DNA from: Bordetella parapertussis
GTDB lineage: Bacteria; Pseudomonadota; Gammaproteobacteria; Burkholderiales; SG8-41
Assembly: GCA_945863085.1 (NCBI GenBank)
Contig: CAMBCD010000150.1
Coordinates: 1-6,791 of the forward strand
Direction of reading: 5' to 3'
DNA length: 6,791 bases
Shown: positions 1-5,230 of the stretch, one piece after another
Layout of the letters: each line of letters begins with the position of its first letter
How positions within the stretch are numbered: position 1 is the first letter of the stretch
The notes under the pieces: model-generated
The model's input: only the letters and a program-made list of their open reading frames with translations
Database searches by the model: none
Told to the model about the DNA's origin: nothing
Translations under genes and position numbers: made by a program

Positions 1-81
1 GCGGCGCCAGCGGTGGCGCCCCAAGGCCGGTGATTGCCGGCACATACCGGAGGTATGTGATCGTCAGGCAGTAAAGGCCTG
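1..81. other. Intergenic segment with a series of short perfect hairpins
   Basis: No coding frame is supported here. Four inverted repeats follow one another: a 7-bp stem at 3-9/14-20 (GGCGCCA/TGGCGCC), a 5-bp stem at 26-30/37-41, an 8-bp stem at 41-48/52-59 (CACATACC/GGTATGTG, 3-base loop), and a 5-bp stem at 65-69/77-81. None has a T-tract, so they are not typical intrinsic terminators. They could be part of a structured leader or 3' region of a gene beyond the left edge, or chance structure in GC-rich DNA. Only the 8-bp and 7-bp stems are striking on their own. Confidence 0.35.
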
Positions 82-89
82 CGGATCGG

Positions 90-139
90 AAATAAAAAGC
101 GTGAGGGCAGGCGTGCTCCTGCCTGACCGCTCACGCTTT
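90..139 (-). terminator. Rho-independent terminator after the left Bug/TctC gene
   Basis: A perfect 10-bp stem pairs 96-105 with 130-139 (AAAGCGTGAG/CTCACGCTTT). Inside it a 6-bp stem pairs 106-111 with 118-123 (GGCAGG/CCTGCC), with a 6-base loop and a 6-base one-sided bulge. Read on the minus strand, the stem is followed at once by TTTTTATT. It lies about 42 bases beyond the stop of the leftward Bug/TctC gene, where that gene's terminator would be expected. A smaller 7-bp hairpin (146-152/161-167) lies between the stop codon and this element and has no T-tract. Confidence 0.85.
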
Positions 140-180
140 AACGATACCCGCCCCACGAGCGGCGGGTGACCGTTCACCGG

Positions 181-1158
181 TTACTGGGGTTTGAGCCCCG
201 CCGCCGCCGCCACCTTCTTCCACTTGGCGATCTCGGACCTGATCAGCGCCGTGTGTTCCGCCGGCGTGTTGCCGACAGGCAGCGCGCCGCGGTCGATGAG
301 GATCTTGTTGTTCTTCGGATCGTTCAATGATGCGCGCAGCGCTTCGTTCAGTTTCGCCGCTATCGGCTGCGGGATGCCCGCGGGGCCGAGGTAGCTGAAG
401 GGGCTGGTGATGACGAAGTCCTTCACGCCCGATTCGACCATGGTGGGGATGTCGGGGAAGGAGACGAAACGTTTTTCGCCGCACTGCGCGATCATGCGTA
501 GCCGCCCGCCCTGCAGTTGCCCGGAGATCGCCGGAATGCTGATGAAGGAAAACTCGACCTGGCCGGCGACGAGATCGACGATCGACGGGCCGGCGCCCTT
601 GTAGGGGATGTGCACGGTGTTGATGCCGGTCGAAGCGTTCAGCAGCGCGCCCGCGAGATGGCCGAGCGCGCCGCGACCGGAACTCGAGAAATTTATTTCA
701 CCCGGGCGCTTTTTGGCGAGCGCGACGAGGTCATTGACGCTCTTCACCGGCAGCGATGGGTGTACGACCATCCCGGCCGGGATGTCGACGATGACGCCGA
801 GCGGCGTAAAGTCCTTCTCCGCGTCGAAGGGCAGGGTCTTCAGCATCGACGGGTTGATCAGGAAACTCGCCGCCGCGATCAGCGTGGTGTAACCATCGGG
901 CGCGGCGCGCGACACCATTTCCGCGCCGATGTTGCCACCGGCGCCGGGCCGGTAGTCGATGACGAGCTGCTGGCCAAGAACCTCGCCCATTTTCGGGGCG
1001 AGCAGGCGGAACAGCACGTCGCTGTTGCCGCCGGGCGCATTGGGATTGATGACGCGCAGTATCTTGCTGGGAAACTGCTGCGCCGCGACCTGGCCTGCGG
1101 CAAGTGCGGATACGGCTGCGGCGCAAACGAGCGCAGCGCGCAAGGTGGTTTTCAACAT
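181..1158 (-). CDS. Bug/TctC-family periplasmic solute-binding protein
   Basis: A secreted substrate-binding protein of the tripartite tricarboxylate transporter (TctC/Bug) family, which captures carboxylates or similar small organic acids in the periplasm. The 325-residue length is normal. Residues 1-26 form a signal peptide (basic start, Ala-rich core, likely cleavage after VAA near residue 26). Mature family signatures follow: FPSKILRVINPNAPGG near 29-44 (the usual form is YPxKPIRxxVPFxPGG), YRPGAGGNIGAE at 69-80, HIPYKG at 183-188, and a C-terminus ending GLKPQ. The ATG at 1158 is chosen because GGAGGAG lies 6 bases upstream and the signal peptide starts there; an ATG at 1206 would add 16 polar residues ahead of it. 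No tctA or tctB membrane genes are adjacent, so it is an orphan receptor, as is common for Bug proteins. The ligand cannot be read from sequence. Family call is firm. Confidence 0.93.
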   Translation of the reverse strand: MLKTTLRAALVCAAAVSALAAGQVAAQQFPSKILRVINPNAPGGNSDVLFRLLAPKMGEVLGQQLVIDYRPGAGGNIGAEMVSRAAPDGYTTLIAAASFLINPSMLKTLPFDAEKDFTPLGVIVDIPAGMVVHPSLPVKSVNDLVALAKKRPGEINFSSSGRGALGHLAGALLNASTGINTVHIPYKGAGPSIVDLVAGQVEFSFISIPAISGQLQGGRLRMIAQCGEKRFVSFPDIPTMVESGVKDFVITSPFSYLGPAGIPQPIAAKLNEALRASLNDPKNNKILIDRGALPVGNTPAEHTALIRSEIAKWKKVAAAAGLKPQ

Positions 1159-1164
1159 GAGCTT

Positions 1165-1171
1165 CTCCTCC
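1165..1171 (-). promoter_or_regulatory. Shine-Dalgarno site fixing the left Bug gene start
   Basis: The minus strand reads GGAGGAG, then 6 bases, then ATG at 1158. This near-consensus site supports the shorter start over the in-frame ATG at 1206. Confidence 0.85.
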
Positions 1172-1201
1172 GGTGGACGTTTTTTTTGGGACTGCGGGGA
1201 A

Positions 1202-1230
1202 ATCATAACCGAGATGCGGCGGCCCGTGAC
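1202..1230 (-). promoter_or_regulatory. Candidate sigma-70 promoter of the left Bug gene
   Basis: The minus strand has TATGAT (1202-1207; five of six match the -10 consensus TATAAT). Seventeen bases upstream is GTCACG (1225-1230; only three of six match TTGACA). Transcription would begin roughly 35-40 bases before the ATG. The -10 is good and the -35 is weak, so this is a guess based on pattern alone. Confidence 0.3.
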
Positions 1231-1298
1231 CCACGGACCGCAATTTACCGGGGGCAGGCCGTGATCCTCCGCGAAGGCCCCGGATCCGGAAAATGCGG

Positions 1299-1400
1299 CC
1301 TGTCCCCGTCCCTGCCCCTGTATCTATCCCTGTCTCCGTCCCTGTATCCATCCCTGCCTCTATCCCTGCCTGTATCCCTGCCTGTATCCCCGCCCCTGTC
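1299..1400. repeat. Degenerate 6/12-base tandem repeat tract (minisatellite-like)
   Basis: Seventeen consecutive hexamer registers, mostly variants of CCTGYM alternating with TCYRTC, fill exactly 102 bases. From 1317 the 12-base units read CCTGTATCTATC, CCTGTCTCCGTC, CCTGTATCCATC, CCTGCCTCTATC, CCTGCCTGTATC, an identical copy of that last unit, and CCCGCCCCTGTC. The + strand is strongly pyrimidine-rich. All frames are open through it because the unit length is a multiple of three, giving Pro/Val/Ile/Ser-type or Gly/Asp/Thr-type low-complexity peptides that I judge not to be real. It lies in the divergent spacer, about 120 bases upstream of the hydrolase ATG. The adjacent identical units point to expansion by slippage or unequal exchange. 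Confidence 0.88.
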
Positions 1401-1464
1401 ACCAGGCAGGCCGCTAAGCCCTTGTTTTGGCGTTATCAATTTTTGCCGGCGCAACAAGTGTTAT

Positions 1465-1489
1465 TTTGTTATTTGTCACAAACAACAAA
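1465..1489. promoter_or_regulatory. Near-perfect 25-base palindrome, probable operator
   Basis: The arms 1465-1476 (TTTGTTATTTGT) and 1478-1489 (ACAAACAACAAA) are reverse complements except for one pair (1471 A against 1483 C), around a central C at 1477. The element ends 30 bases before the hydrolase ATG and sits in the only AT-rich part of the spacer, where the core promoter should be. A one-base centre makes a functional RNA hairpin less likely than binding of a dimeric regulator. The regulator is not identified, and none is encoded next to it. Confidence 0.55.
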
Positions 1490-1503
1490 TTTGCCGACAT
1501 CCC

Positions 1504-1509
1504 GGGAGG
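1504..1509 (+). promoter_or_regulatory. Shine-Dalgarno site fixing the hydrolase start
   Basis: GGGAGG is followed by 10 bases and then ATG at 1520. The frame is open upstream to a TTG at 1427, but that extension runs through the palindrome and has no such site, so the ATG at 1520 is preferred. Confidence 0.8.
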
Positions 1510-1519
1510 AAAAATCGCC

Positions 1520-2509
1520 ATGTCTTCCACCAGCCCCTTCAAAGCCCCCGTCGTCGACGCCCTCACCGTGCGCGTCCTCGTCGATTCCCGCTATGAACGT
1601 TTCCTGCCGCGCATGGCGCATCCGCATGTGAAGATTGAGCATGTCGGGCGCATCGTGGGCCGGCCCGAGAGCACCTTTGCCTGCGAATGGGGGCTGTCAT
1701 TGCACCTCATGTCGGAGAAGGACGGCGCCAAGGCGCAGTACGTGCTCGACTTCGGTTACACGCCGGAAATCATCAACCGCAATTTCGAACTGCTCGGCAT
1801 CGAACCGGGCAAGATCAACGGCCTGATCCTGAGCCACGGCCACCTCGACCATTTCGGCGGGCTGCAGGGATTCGTCAAACAGCACCGCGCGCAGATGCGC
1901 GACGACATCGCGCTGTATGTCGGCGGCGAAACCGTGTTCCGCACCAAGTGGGTCAAGGAGGGTGGCGAAACCCTGCCCTGGTGCACGCTGGACCGCGCGG
2001 CACTGGAAGCGCAGAAGGTGATGCCGATGTGCTGCCCCAAACCGCAGGCGCTGGAAGGCCCCTTCACCTCGGGTTACATCGAGCGTGATTCCTTCGAGGA
2101 AGTCACCGGCGGATCGCTGGTGGTGGACGACCATTTCACCGAGGCCGAACGCGCGGGCAAGCTGGTCAAGGACACCCACCCCGACGAACATGCCACCTGC
2201 TATATCGTCAAGGGCAAGGGCCTGGTGGTGATCTCTTCCTGCGGCCACACCGGCATCATCAACACGGTGAGGAGCGCGATGAAAGCCGCCAACGTGGACC
2301 GCGTGCACGCGGTGATGGGCGGTTTCCACCTCGGGCCCGCACACGCGGATTACCTGCAGCACAGCCTGCGCGAACTCGAAGCACTCAATCCCGACGTGAT
2401 CGTGCCGATGCACTGCACCGGCGAACGCTTCATCGACCTGCTGCGCCAGAAGATGCCGGACAAGGTGGTGTATTCGAACGTCGGCAGCCGCTACACCTTC
2501 GGCGCCTGA
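1520..2509 (+). CDS. Metallo-beta-lactamase-fold hydrolase, COG1237-like
   Basis: A 329-residue cytoplasmic metallohydrolase with no signal peptide. The metal-binding signature HGHLDH is at 106-111 (H106, H108, D110, H111), preceded by the strand LILS. Further likely ligands or core motifs are CGHTGIINTV at 241-250 (H243), GGFHL at 267-271 (H270) and PMHCTG at 296-301 (H298). This set resembles the COG1237 branch, which includes archaeal enzymes annotated as ribofuranosylaminobenzene 5'-phosphate synthase (methanopterin pathway); the bacterial members mostly have unknown substrates. A segment of about 80 residues between the first and second motifs (about 130-215) is Cys-containing (C155, C171, C172) and may shape the active site. 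It is the first gene of a rightward cluster with cbpA 44 bases downstream. The fold is firm and the subfamily likely; I do not assign a reaction. Confidence 0.88.
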   Translation: MSSTSPFKAPVVDALTVRVLVDSRYERFLPRMAHPHVKIEHVGRIVGRPESTFACEWGLSLHLMSEKDGAKAQYVLDFGYTPEIINRNFELLGIEPGKINGLILSHGHLDHFGGLQGFVKQHRAQMRDDIALYVGGETVFRTKWVKEGGETLPWCTLDRAALEAQKVMPMCCPKPQALEGPFTSGYIERDSFEEVTGGSLVVDDHFTEAERAGKLVKDTHPDEHATCYIVKGKGLVVISSCGHTGIINTVRSAMKAANVDRVHAVMGGFHLGPAHADYLQHSLRELEALNPDVIVPMHCTGERFIDLLRQKMPDKVVYSNVGSRYTFGA

Positions 2510-2553
2510 TCCGCCCGGTCGTGCGGTAATCCACCATCGCTCCGGAAACGGCC

Positions 2554-3498
2554 ATGAAATACAAGGACTACTACAGCATCCTCGGCGTTGACCGCAGCGC
2601 CGCCACTGATGCAATCAAGACAGCCTATCGCAAGCTCGCCCACAAGTACCATCCGGATGTCTCCAAGGATCCGCAGGGCGAAGAAAAATTCAAGGAAGTC
2701 GCGGAAGCCTACGAGACGCTGAAGGATCCGGAAAAACGTGCGGCTTATGACCAGCTTGGCCGTCACCAGCCGGGGCAGGATTTCCAGCCGCCGCCCGGCT
2801 GGGGCGCGCAGCATGGCGATGCACAGTTTTCATTTGACGATGCCGACCTGGCGGATATTTTCGCCGGCCTCGCCGGGGACCGGCATTCCGGCGGCGGTCA
2901 TCTCCGCATGCCCGGCCAGGATTACGATGTCGTGGCACCGATCTCGCTGATGGACGCTTTTCGAGGTACCGAAGTTGAATTAAACCTGAACATGCCCGAG
3001 CCCGACGCGCAGGGACGCCTGCATCGAGTACCCCGCAAACTCAAGGTGCGTATTCCCAAGGGCGCTACCGATGGACAGCGCCTGCGCCTGGCCGGCCGCG
3101 GCGGCAAGGGGTTAAACGGCGGACGCGACGGCGACCTCTACCTCACCATTGCCCTGCACCCGCATCCGCTGTTCAGGGTGGCCGGGCATGATCTCTATCT
3201 CGATTTGCCGCTGGCGCCGTGGGAAGCGGTGTTGGGGGCAAGCATCGACGTCCCCACCCTGGCCGGACCGGTGCGCCTGAAGGTCCCGCCGAATACGCCC
3301 GCAGGCCAGAAGTTGCGGCTGTCGGGGCGCGGTCTGCCCAGGCCCCATGGCAAAGAAGGCGATCTTTTCGCAATCACGCAGATTGTGGTGCCCGCGACCG
3401 TCACCGATGCCGAACGCGGACTGTATGAACAGCTCGCGAATGGCTCGAGCTTCAATCCGCGCACTCGCCTGGAACAGGAGATGAACAATGTCACCTGA
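2554..3498 (+). CDS. cbpA: DnaJ-class co-chaperone CbpA
   Basis: A 314-residue Hsp40 that stimulates DnaK ATP hydrolysis and delivers unfolded proteins; E. coli CbpA also binds curved DNA. The N-terminal J domain (about 4-68) opens with DYYSILGV and carries the essential HPD loop at 33-35, with the helix-IV motif [17 protein letters not shown] at 53-69. A short Gly/Pro/Phe-rich linker (about 70-122) follows, then two C-terminal beta domains (about 123-202 and 203-285), including VRIPKG (165-170) and, in the second, [20 protein letters not shown] (241-260). The Cys-rich zinc-finger of DnaJ is absent, which marks the CbpA (type II) form. The downstream overlapping cbpM confirms the assignment. 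The start ATG has only a modest GGAAA upstream. No promoter is seen in the 44-base gap before it, so it may be read from the hydrolase promoter. Confidence 0.95.
   Translation: MKYKDYYSILGVDRSAATDAIKTAYRKLAHKYHPDVSKDPQGEEKFKEVAEAYETLKDPEKRAAYDQLGRHQPGQDFQPPPGWGAQHGDAQFSFDDADLADIFAGLAGDRHSGGGHLRMPGQDYDVVAPISLMDAFRGTEVELNLNMPEPDAQGRLHRVPRKLKVRIPKGATDGQRLRLAGRGGKGLNGGRDGDLYLTIALHPHPLFRVAGHDLYLDLPLAPWEAVLGASIDVPTLAGPVRLKVPPNTPAGQKLRLSGRGLPRPHGKEGDLFAITQIVVPATVTDAERGLYEQLANGSSFNPRTRLEQEMNNVT
3476..3480 (+). promoter_or_regulatory. Ribosome-binding site of cbpM inside cbpA
   Basis: AGGAG lies within the last codons of cbpA, 7 bases before the cbpM ATG at 3488. It supports independent initiation of cbpM in addition to coupling through the 11-base overlap. 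Confidence 0.75.
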
Positions 3499-3808
3499 AC
3501 ATGATGACGCAGTATGGCTGACCGAGGACCATGCGTTCTCATTGGCGGAACTGGCGGAGATCTCCGGTCTCCCGGAATCCGAACTGCACGAACTTGTGGA
3601 TTACGGCGCCATCACGCCCATTGATCCGGAATCTTCACCGTGGGCGTTCAGCGGCAAGTGCCTGCTGGCGGTGCGCACCGCCTGCCGGCTCCGCATCAGC
3701 TTTGACCTTGAACCCCACGGCGTGGCCCTGATGGTTACGCTGCTGGAGCGGGTGCAGGACCTCGAAGCACAAGTGCGCGACCTGCGCGCCCAGGGGCCGG
3801 AGCGTTAG
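3488..3808 (+). CDS. cbpM: Chaperone modulator CbpM
   Basis: A 106-residue cytoplasmic protein of the CbpM/MerR-like family. In E. coli, CbpM binds the J domain of CbpA and inhibits both its co-chaperone and DNA-binding activities. The N-terminal part (about 18-42, [20 protein letters not shown] then DYGAI) has the form of a winged-helix MerR-type helix-turn-helix. The C-terminal part (about 60-104) is helical, with [17 protein letters not shown] giving a short coiled-coil-like end. Length is typical. Its start codon overlaps the last 11 bases of cbpA in another frame, a layout that couples inhibitor synthesis to that of its target. The call rests on this context as much as on the sequence, which diverges quickly in this family. 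Confidence 0.88.
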   Translation: MSPEHDDAVWLTEDHAFSLAELAEISGLPESELHELVDYGAITPIDPESSPWAFSGKCLLAVRTACRLRISFDLEPHGVALMVTLLERVQDLEAQVRDLRAQGPER

Positions 3809-3829
3809 CAGCGCCTGCTTTCAGCGGGC

Positions 3830-3869
3830 GAGCGGCGATGGCCGGAGCCTCCGCTCAGGTTTTCTTGTT
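3830..3869 (+). terminator. Possible weak terminator after cbpM
   Basis: A 6-bp stem pairs 3830-3835 (GAGCGG) with 3851-3856 (CCGCTC), with an inner 3-bp stem (3840-3842/3847-3849) and a CGGA loop. After three bases comes TTTTCTTGTT (3860-3869). It lies 21 bases past the cbpM stop and overlaps the 3' end of the convergent small gene. The stem is interrupted, so efficiency is doubtful. Confidence 0.35.
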
Positions 3870-4010
3870 CCGCGTCTGGTTGCTGCGTTCGACCGGGCGC
3901 TGCGACTGGCGCGGCACATTCGTGCGATGAACTTCCTGCCGGACTTCCTGGCGACTGGCTGTCACCGTGCTTTTGGCGGGCGCCTTGGTCGAACGTTTGG
4001 GCTTTGTCAT
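3855..4010 (-). CDS. Small, highly basic hypothetical protein
   Basis: A 51-residue protein starting MTKPKRSTKAPAKSTV and ending NQTRNKKT. It is dominated by Lys, Arg, Ser, Thr, Gln and Pro, with no Cys, no acidic cluster and no hydrophobic segment, so it is probably soluble, unstructured and nucleic-acid binding. It contains a small internal repeat, RQEV-RQEV, near residues 20-27. The ATG at 4010 has AGGTG 8 bases upstream (4019-4023). An in-frame start at 4052 would add 14 residues but has no comparable site. It faces cbpM tail to tail and lies between two unrelated units. I do not recognise the family; the clear ribosome-binding site and biased composition argue for a real gene, but a frame this short could be chance. 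Confidence 0.5.
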   Translation of the reverse strand: MTKPKRSTKAPAKSTVTASRQEVRQEVHRTNVPRQSQRPVERSNQTRNKKT

Positions 4011-4083
4011 GATCAGTACACCTCGTGTGAATGACCTGGCTTCATCATACACACGATTTTTTCAATCCGCTCATGGCAAGCGC

Positions 4084-5082
4084 TCAGCGGATATCGAGCA
4101 GCTCCGAAAGATTTTTCCAGAGGATTTTTTCCTTTTCCTCCTGGGTCACCGATTCATGGCCCTGCAGCCAGGCCACCGGTGAGGGATGCCAGGGCACGAA
4201 GGGCCAGTCGCTGCCCATCACCACGCGATCGGCGCCGACGCGGTCGATCAGGAAACGCAGCGCGGCCTCGTCACCGGTGACGCTGTCGTAGTAGAGCTGC
4301 TTCTGATAAGCGCTCGGCGGTTTCGACGTGCTGCGTGTCGCCGGACGGTCGTGCCAATTGCGGTCGAGGCGCCCCATCGCGTAGCAGGCCGGCCCGCCGC
4401 CGTGGGCAATGCAGATTTTGATGTCCGGACATTTTTCCAGCACGCCGCCGCAGAGCAGCACCGCGGTCACGATCGCATCGTCGAGGATCACGCCGAGGCT
4501 GTTGTTGAGGCCGTGGCGCTTGATGCGCTGCGTGAGGAAGTTGTTGCGCGGTTGCGGATGGTAGAACAGCACCGCGCCCAGTTGTTCGGCGGCCTTGAAA
4601 AACGGCAGGAATTTAGGATCGTCCCATTGATCGCCGTTGACGCTGGTGTCAAGCGAGGCGCCCTTGAGGCCGAGCTGGGTGACGGCGCGTTCGAGTTCGG
4701 CAATCGCCAGCCCGACGTCCTGCACCGGCAGCGTGGCAAACCCGGCGAGGCGCCCCTTGCCCTGGCGCACTTTCGCACCGAGTTCGTCGTTGAAGTCGCG
4801 CGCCAGTGCCAGGCCCTGCGCCGGCTCGAGGTGATAACCGACGAAGGGCGTGTGGATGGAGAGCACCTGCACATCGACCTTCTGCGCGTCCATGTCCTTG
4901 ATGCGGTCTTCGATGCTGTAGCGCAGCTTGGCCGAGGAGAATTCGGTGCGCTGGCCGCAGGCGACCATGGTGCCGAAACCCTCCCCCGGCTCGTGCCTGA
5001 AACCGTGCCAGTCTTTTTTCTCTTCGATGGCGCGCCACATGGAATCCGGGACGATGTGGGCGTGAATGTCTATGGTTTTCAA
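4084..5082 (-). CDS. ACMSD-like amidohydrolase (metal-dependent decarboxylase or hydrolase)
   Basis: A 332-residue member of the amidohydrolase-2 family that includes aminocarboxymuconate-semialdehyde decarboxylase and resorcylate decarboxylase. It is a TIM-barrel enzyme with one catalytic zinc. Visible ligands match the family: HAH at 7-9, H175 in FYHP, H227 in IAHGGG and D292 in GSDWPF. Other family features are RIKDMDAQKVDVQVLS (60-75) and GLKGASLDTSVNG (138-150). The only start that keeps the HxH motif and has a ribosome-binding site is TTG at 5082 (GGAGA, 7 bases upstream). The first in-frame ATG lies after the motif at residue 15, and a farther upstream TTG at 5121 has no such site. Most characterised relatives act on aromatic ring-cleavage products or hydroxybenzoates. 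The substrate is not predictable here and there are no pathway neighbours. Cytoplasmic, single-gene unit. Confidence 0.9.
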   Translation of the reverse strand: MKTIDIHAHIVPDSMWRAIEEKKDWHGFRHEPGEGFGTMVACGQRTEFSSAKLRYSIEDRIKDMDAQKVDVQVLSIHTPFVGYHLEPAQGLALARDFNDELGAKVRQGKGRLAGFATLPVQDVGLAIAELERAVTQLGLKGASLDTSVNGDQWDDPKFLPFFKAAEQLGAVLFYHPQPRNNFLTQRIKRHGLNNSLGVILDDAIVTAVLLCGGVLEKCPDIKICIAHGGGPACYAMGRLDRNWHDRPATRSTSKPPSAYQKQLYYDSVTGDEAALRFLIDRVGADRVVMGSDWPFVPWHPSPVAWLQGHESVTQEEKEKILWKNLSELLDIR

Positions 5083-5089
5083 GGGTGAG

Positions 5090-5094
5090 TCTCC
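5090..5094 (-). promoter_or_regulatory. Shine-Dalgarno site pointing to a TTG start
   Basis: The minus strand reads CGGAGA, then 7 bases, then TTG at 5082. This decides the start of the amidohydrolase, because no ATG or GTG lies in frame before the essential HxH motif. Confidence 0.75.
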
Positions 5095-5115
5095 GCGTTG
5101 CAGTAAAAATCTGCG

Positions 5116-5144
5116 ATTCAATGGGATTCAGGGGAATGGAACAA
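5116..5144 (-). promoter_or_regulatory. Candidate promoter of the amidohydrolase gene
   Basis: The minus strand has TTGTTC (5139-5144) and TTGAAT (5116-5121) separated by 17 bases, matching the -35 consensus at three positions and the -10 at four. Initiation would fall about 25-30 bases before the TTG start. The match is weak and rests partly on good spacing and position. Confidence 0.25.
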
Positions 5145-5151
5145 TATTTCC

Positions 5152-5178
5152 GGTGGGCTGTGAGATTATCAGCCCACC
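5152..5178. promoter_or_regulatory. Perfect 9-bp inverted repeat in a divergent promoter region
   Basis: GGTGGGCTG (5152-5160) and CAGCCCACC (5170-5178) are exact reverse complements around the 9-base AT-richer spacer TGAGATTAT. It lies between the amidohydrolase and the TonB-like gene, 52 bases before the latter's ATG and upstream of the candidate amidohydrolase promoter. The two half-sites are 18 bases apart centre to centre, close to two helical turns, as expected for a dimeric repressor or activator. It could also fold as a hairpin in a transcript, but no T-tract follows. Confidence 0.45.
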
Positions 5179-5230
5179 TTATTGTCCAATTCTCCGGAAA
5201 CCCGGACCGCAGCATTGTAACGACGGATTG

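Larger units (their letters stand above)
1159..1519. other. Divergent intergenic region
   Basis: This 361-base spacer separates the leftward Bug gene from the rightward hydrolase gene. It contains, left to right, the Bug ribosome-binding site and a candidate promoter, a 10-base palindrome CCGGATCCGG (1280-1289), a 102-base tract of degenerate tandem repeats, and an AT-rich stretch (about 1422-1498) with a long palindrome. Open frames cross it on both strands, but they depend on the repeat tract and show no protein-family features, so I do not call a gene. Confidence 0.7.

Noticed and set aside
1280..1289. 10-base perfect palindrome CCGGATCCGG
   Set aside because: It is short and GC-rich, likely by chance, and not placed at a promoter core.
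1299..1400. CRISPR-like array
   Set aside because: Units are 6 or 12 bases, contiguous and degenerate, with no spacers and no cas genes.
517..1596. Long + strand open frame (about 359 codons) antisense to the Bug gene and running through the repeat tract
   Set aside because: It mirrors a well-supported secreted protein on the other strand, its product is Arg/Gly/His-rich without domains, and its 3' part is repeat sequence.
2510..2553. Heat-shock (sigma-32) promoter for cbpA
   Set aside because: No CTTGAA-like and CCCCAT-like pair is present in this short gap.
1697..2614. Minus strand open frame (about 305 codons) opposite the hydrolase
   Set aside because: The + strand encodes an intact MBL-fold protein with all metal motifs; the antisense product has no recognisable features.
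4186..5088. Long + strand open frame (about 300 codons) opposite the amidohydrolase
   Set aside because: It is a GC-rich antisense shadow; the minus strand carries the full set of amidohydrolase active-site motifs.
5152..5178. Intrinsic terminator
   Set aside because: The inverted repeat is perfect, but its loop is 9 bases, no T-tract follows on either strand, and it lies between divergent genes where no transcript should end.
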